Shown: positions 13,277-14,818 of the stretch, piece after piece
How the letters are laid out: every line of letters starts with the position of its first letter
Position numbering within the stretch: the first letter of the stretch is position 1
Source of the DNA: Alphaproteobacteria bacterium UBA6038
GTDB lineage: Bacteria > Pseudomonadota > Alphaproteobacteria > Micropepsales > Micropepsaceae
Direction of reading: 5' to 3'
Assembly: GCA_002429315.1 (NCBI GenBank)
Contig: DIZC01000131.1
Location: forward strand, 1-14,818
Length of the DNA stretch: 14,818 nucleotides
Translations under genes and position numbers: made by a program
The notes under the pieces: generated by a model
The model's input: only the letters and a program-made list of their open reading frames with translations
Database searches by the model: none
What the model was told of the DNA's origin: nothing

Positions 13277-13928
13277 CCGAACTCACCTGTGGCAGACCCG
13301 GAACCATGGGCACGAACACCACGGGGATGAGCGATTGCTCTCTCGTCCCCTCTTCAGTTCGGATAATCTTCACCAAATCTTGCGAAAAGCTTTCTACCGA
13401 CACCGGTTTGCCCACCGGGGCGATCAAAATTCCGCCCGGCTTTAACTGTTCGATAAGGGTTTGCGGCACCTCCGGGATCGCGGCGGTCAGCAGGATGCGG
13501 TCGAACGGCGCCTGCTCCGGCCAGCCCCGGAAGCCATCGGCATGGCGGGTGACGATGTTGTGCAGCTTGAGTTTTTGGAACCGTGCGTAGGCCGCCTGCA
13601 TCAGGGGCTTGTGGCGCTCCACCGTGTAAACCATGCGGCAGAGCTGGGCGAGCACCGCGGCCTGGTAACCCGAGCCGGTGCCGATCTCCAGCACACGATG
13701 GCTGGGCTGCACGTCCAATTCCTGGGTCGACAGCGCCACGACAAAAGGCTGGCTGATGGTCTGGCCGCAGGCGATGGGGAGCGCGGAGTCTGCGTAGGCG
13801 CTGGTCTCGAACGGCTTATCCACGAAGATCTCGCGCGGCGTGCGCTCGATGGCTGACAGCACGCGCTGATCGGTGATGCCCTGCCCGCGCAAGGCCATGA
13901 TGAGCGAAATGGCGCGCGTGTCGACCAT
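13254..13928 (-). CDS. pcm: Pcm, protein-L-isoaspartate O-methyltransferase
   Basis: The 224-residue SAM-dependent enzyme has motif I VLEIGTGSGYQAAVLA (79-94) and the PCMT active-site segment GQTISQPFVVALSTQ (55-69), with the conserved Ser59. VYTVERHKPL (100-109) carries the acidic residue for the SAM ribose and LKPGGILIAPVG (162-173) the later methyltransferase strand. Pcm methylates L-isoaspartyl residues in aged cytoplasmic proteins, starting their repair, and is typically linked to surE and nlpD in stationary-phase survival loci, as here. The ATG at 13928 gives MVDTRAISLIMALRGQGI; no strong Shine-Dalgarno is visible. A REP-like element separates it from surE upstream, so surE and pcm may be differentially expressed although co-directional. 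The C-terminus overlaps the NlpD-like gene by 23 bp. Confidence 0.96.
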   Translation of the reverse strand: MVDTRAISLIMALRGQGITDQRVLSAIERTPREIFVDKPFETSAYADSALPIACGQTISQPFVVALSTQELDVQPSHRVLEIGTGSGYQAAVLAQLCRMVYTVERHKPLMQAAYARFQKLKLHNIVTRHADGFRGWPEQAPFDRILLTAAIPEVPQTLIEQLKPGGILIAPVGKPVSVESFSQDLVKIIRTEEGTREQSLIPVVFVPMVPGLPQVSSDGAGEDK

Positions 13929-13970
13929 GACGTCTGTTTAGCGCTGTTTCGGCGATATCTGAAACAAACT

Positions 13971-14057
13971 TCGTCATGGCCGGGCTTGTCCCGGCCACCC
14001 ATGAACACTTCTGTCGATGGTGTGCATGGATGGCCGGCACAGGGCCGGCCAAGACGA
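13971..14057. repeat. Intergenic palindromic repeat (REP-like), copy B
   Basis: The left arm TCGTCATGGCCGGGCTTGTC and the right arm, read in reverse complement as TCGTCTTGGCCGGCCCTGTG, pair over most of about 33 positions down to CCATG/CATGG. Each arm also contains its own hairpin (GGCCGGG...CCCGGCC). It is the same element as at 8638-8721, with an unrelated centre. Located between surE and pcm, it may attenuate transcription or set the stability of the two mRNA parts. Confidence 0.82.
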
Positions 14058-14091
14058 TAGAGTAGAGAGGGGCAGCAATGAAGGGGACAGC

Positions 14092-14799
14092 CTAACAGCG
14101 CTCGCCGGGACCGATCTGCTGGCGGGCGGTGGCGGCTTTCGCGTCGTCCTGCGGCAGAAGCTCCTTCGGGTCTCCCGGCCGCTTGGCAGCGATCGGCAGC
14201 CGGGTGTCGATGGCCGCCTTGAGCCGCTGCAGCACCCCGAACGCGGTGAGGTTTAGATGCAATGGCGAGATTGAAATCCGCTTCTCATTAATTGCGGAGA
14301 GATCGGTGCCTTTGCGCGGGTTGCTGCGCACCCGCTTGAAGCCGATCCAGTAATAGGGATTGCGCCTCAGATCGACGCGGCGCTCCATCACGGCGGTCTG
14401 CATGTCGCGCTTGCCCTGCTCGGTCACCTCAATGCCGATCACTTCGCCGGGCTCGCAGTCCGGAAAGTTGACGTTCATCAGCACTTCCTGTGGCTCCGGC
14501 CAGCCGACCTCGACCAGCTTGCGGATCACCGTCGGGCCGTGCGTCTCGCCGCAATGCCACCGCACCTTGAAACCTTCCTCGAAGCCATAGGATTGCGACA
14601 GCGCGATCGACCGGATGCCGAGCGCCGTGCCTTCCATGGCCCCCGCAATGGTGCCGGAATAGGTGACGTCGTCGGCAAGATTGGAGCCGCGGTTGACGCC
14701 GGAGAGCACCAGGTCCGGCTTGCGATCCTTGAGGATTTCGGCGACGCCCATCATCACGCAATCCGTCGGCGTGCCGGTGACGGCGAATTTCTTTTCCTC
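14092..14799 (-). CDS. surE: SurE, 5'/3'-nucleotidase (5' end missing at contig edge)
   Basis: About 235 C-terminal residues are present, beginning EEKKFAVTGTPTDCVMMGV (1-19 of the fragment), then LVLSGVNRGSNLADDVTYSG (30-49), AMEGTALGIRSIALS, NVNFPD, and ISISPLHLNLTAFG near the end. These are the core signatures of SurE, a metal-dependent survival-protein phosphatase for nucleoside monophosphates. The N-terminal DD metal motif (NDDG) and the serine of SGAS lie beyond the window, so integrity of the active site cannot be checked, but the asparagine in SGVNRG is present. The fragment's C-terminus (KELLPQDDAKAATARQQIGPGERC) is a low-complexity tail. An apparent start reading MYKRQ at 14814-14800 is adapter sequence and must not be taken as the protein's N-terminus. 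The gene is upstream of pcm, separated by a REP-like element. Confidence 0.95.
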   Translation of the reverse strand, partial: EEKKFAVTGTPTDCVMMGVAEILKDRKPDLVLSGVNRGSNLADDVTYSGTIAGAMEGTALGIRSIALSQSYGFEEGFKVRWHCGETHGPTVIRKLVEVGWPEPQEVLMNVNFPDCEPGEVIGIEVTEQGKRDMQTAVMERRVDLRRNPYYWIGFKRVRSNPRKGTDLSAINEKRISISPLHLNLTAFGVLQRLKAAIDTRLPIAAKRPGDPKELLPQDDAKAATARQQIGPGERC

Positions 14800-14818
14800 C
14801 TGTCTCTTATACACATCT
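14800..14818. other. Tn5/Nextera mosaic-end adapter (sequencing artefact)
   Basis: The last 19 bases, CTGTCTCTTATACACATCT, are exactly the Tn5 transposase mosaic end used in Nextera-type libraries. They interrupt the surE frame and create a false MYKRQ start. This is untrimmed adapter at the contig end, not biology. Confidence 0.97.

Noticed and set aside
12332..13330. 332-residue rightward open frame opposite the NlpD-like gene
   Set aside because: Antisense frame with Arg/Gly/His-rich composition, while the opposite strand encodes a lipobox, LysM and M23 domain.
8638..14057. CRISPR array or tRNA in the intergenic gaps
   Set aside because: The repeats are only two distant palindromic copies without spacers, and no cloverleaf with T-loop consensus was seen.

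Overview
The window is a high-GC chromosomal fragment that looks like an alphaproteobacterium of the order Hyphomicrobiales (Rhizobiales), in the Bradyrhizobium/Xanthobacteraceae neighbourhood. The evidence is the gene order surE-pcm-nlpD-yajC-secD on one strand, a nearby squalene/phytoene-synthase-like (NDUFAF6-type) gene, trmFO, and intergenic palindromes of the type 'cgtcatggccgggcttgtcccggcc' that are common in these genomes. The placement is inference from gene content and repeat style.

Left part (1-1700): the 3' end of uvrA (+) meets a leftward accessory cassette: a Phd/YefM-VapB antitoxin, a PIN-domain VapC toxin overlapping it, and 25 bp further on an AT-richer gene with a nucleoside 2-deoxyribosyltransferase/TIR-like domain plus an unrecognised beta-rich C-terminus. 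A perfect 20-bp palindrome made of two self-palindromic octamers lies just before the antitoxin and is probably its operator. This is the most likely place for a little-described (defence-like) arrangement.

Middle-left (1712-7028): a polytopic membrane protein of unknown function is divergent from three tandem, tightly packed amidase-signature hydrolases (gaps of 2 and 1 nt). All three keep the Lys-Ser-Ser triad at matching positions and resemble the 6-aminohexanoate cyclic-dimer hydrolase (NylA) branch. No transporter or recognisable regulator sits beside them.

Middle (7045-8722): a small ribbon-helix-helix-like protein (-) is divergent from trmFO (+), which makes ribosomal-thymidine-type m5U54 in tRNA. 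A TATAAT box lies so close to the trmFO start that its mRNA may be leaderless. trmFO ends at a palindromic repeat.

Right part (8723-14799, all leftward): surE (5' end cut by the contig end), pcm, an NlpD-like lipoprotein with a degenerate M23 site, yajC, secD, a stand-alone membrane domain of PuuD-type urate hydroxylase, and the NDUFAF6-like gene. The genes serve stationary-phase repair (SurE, Pcm), cell-wall amidase control (NlpD) and Sec export (YajC, SecD). secF, which normally follows secD, is not there; a degenerate repeat and the PuuD-like gene occupy that position.

The final 19 bases are the Tn5/Nextera mosaic-end adapter, not genome sequence.
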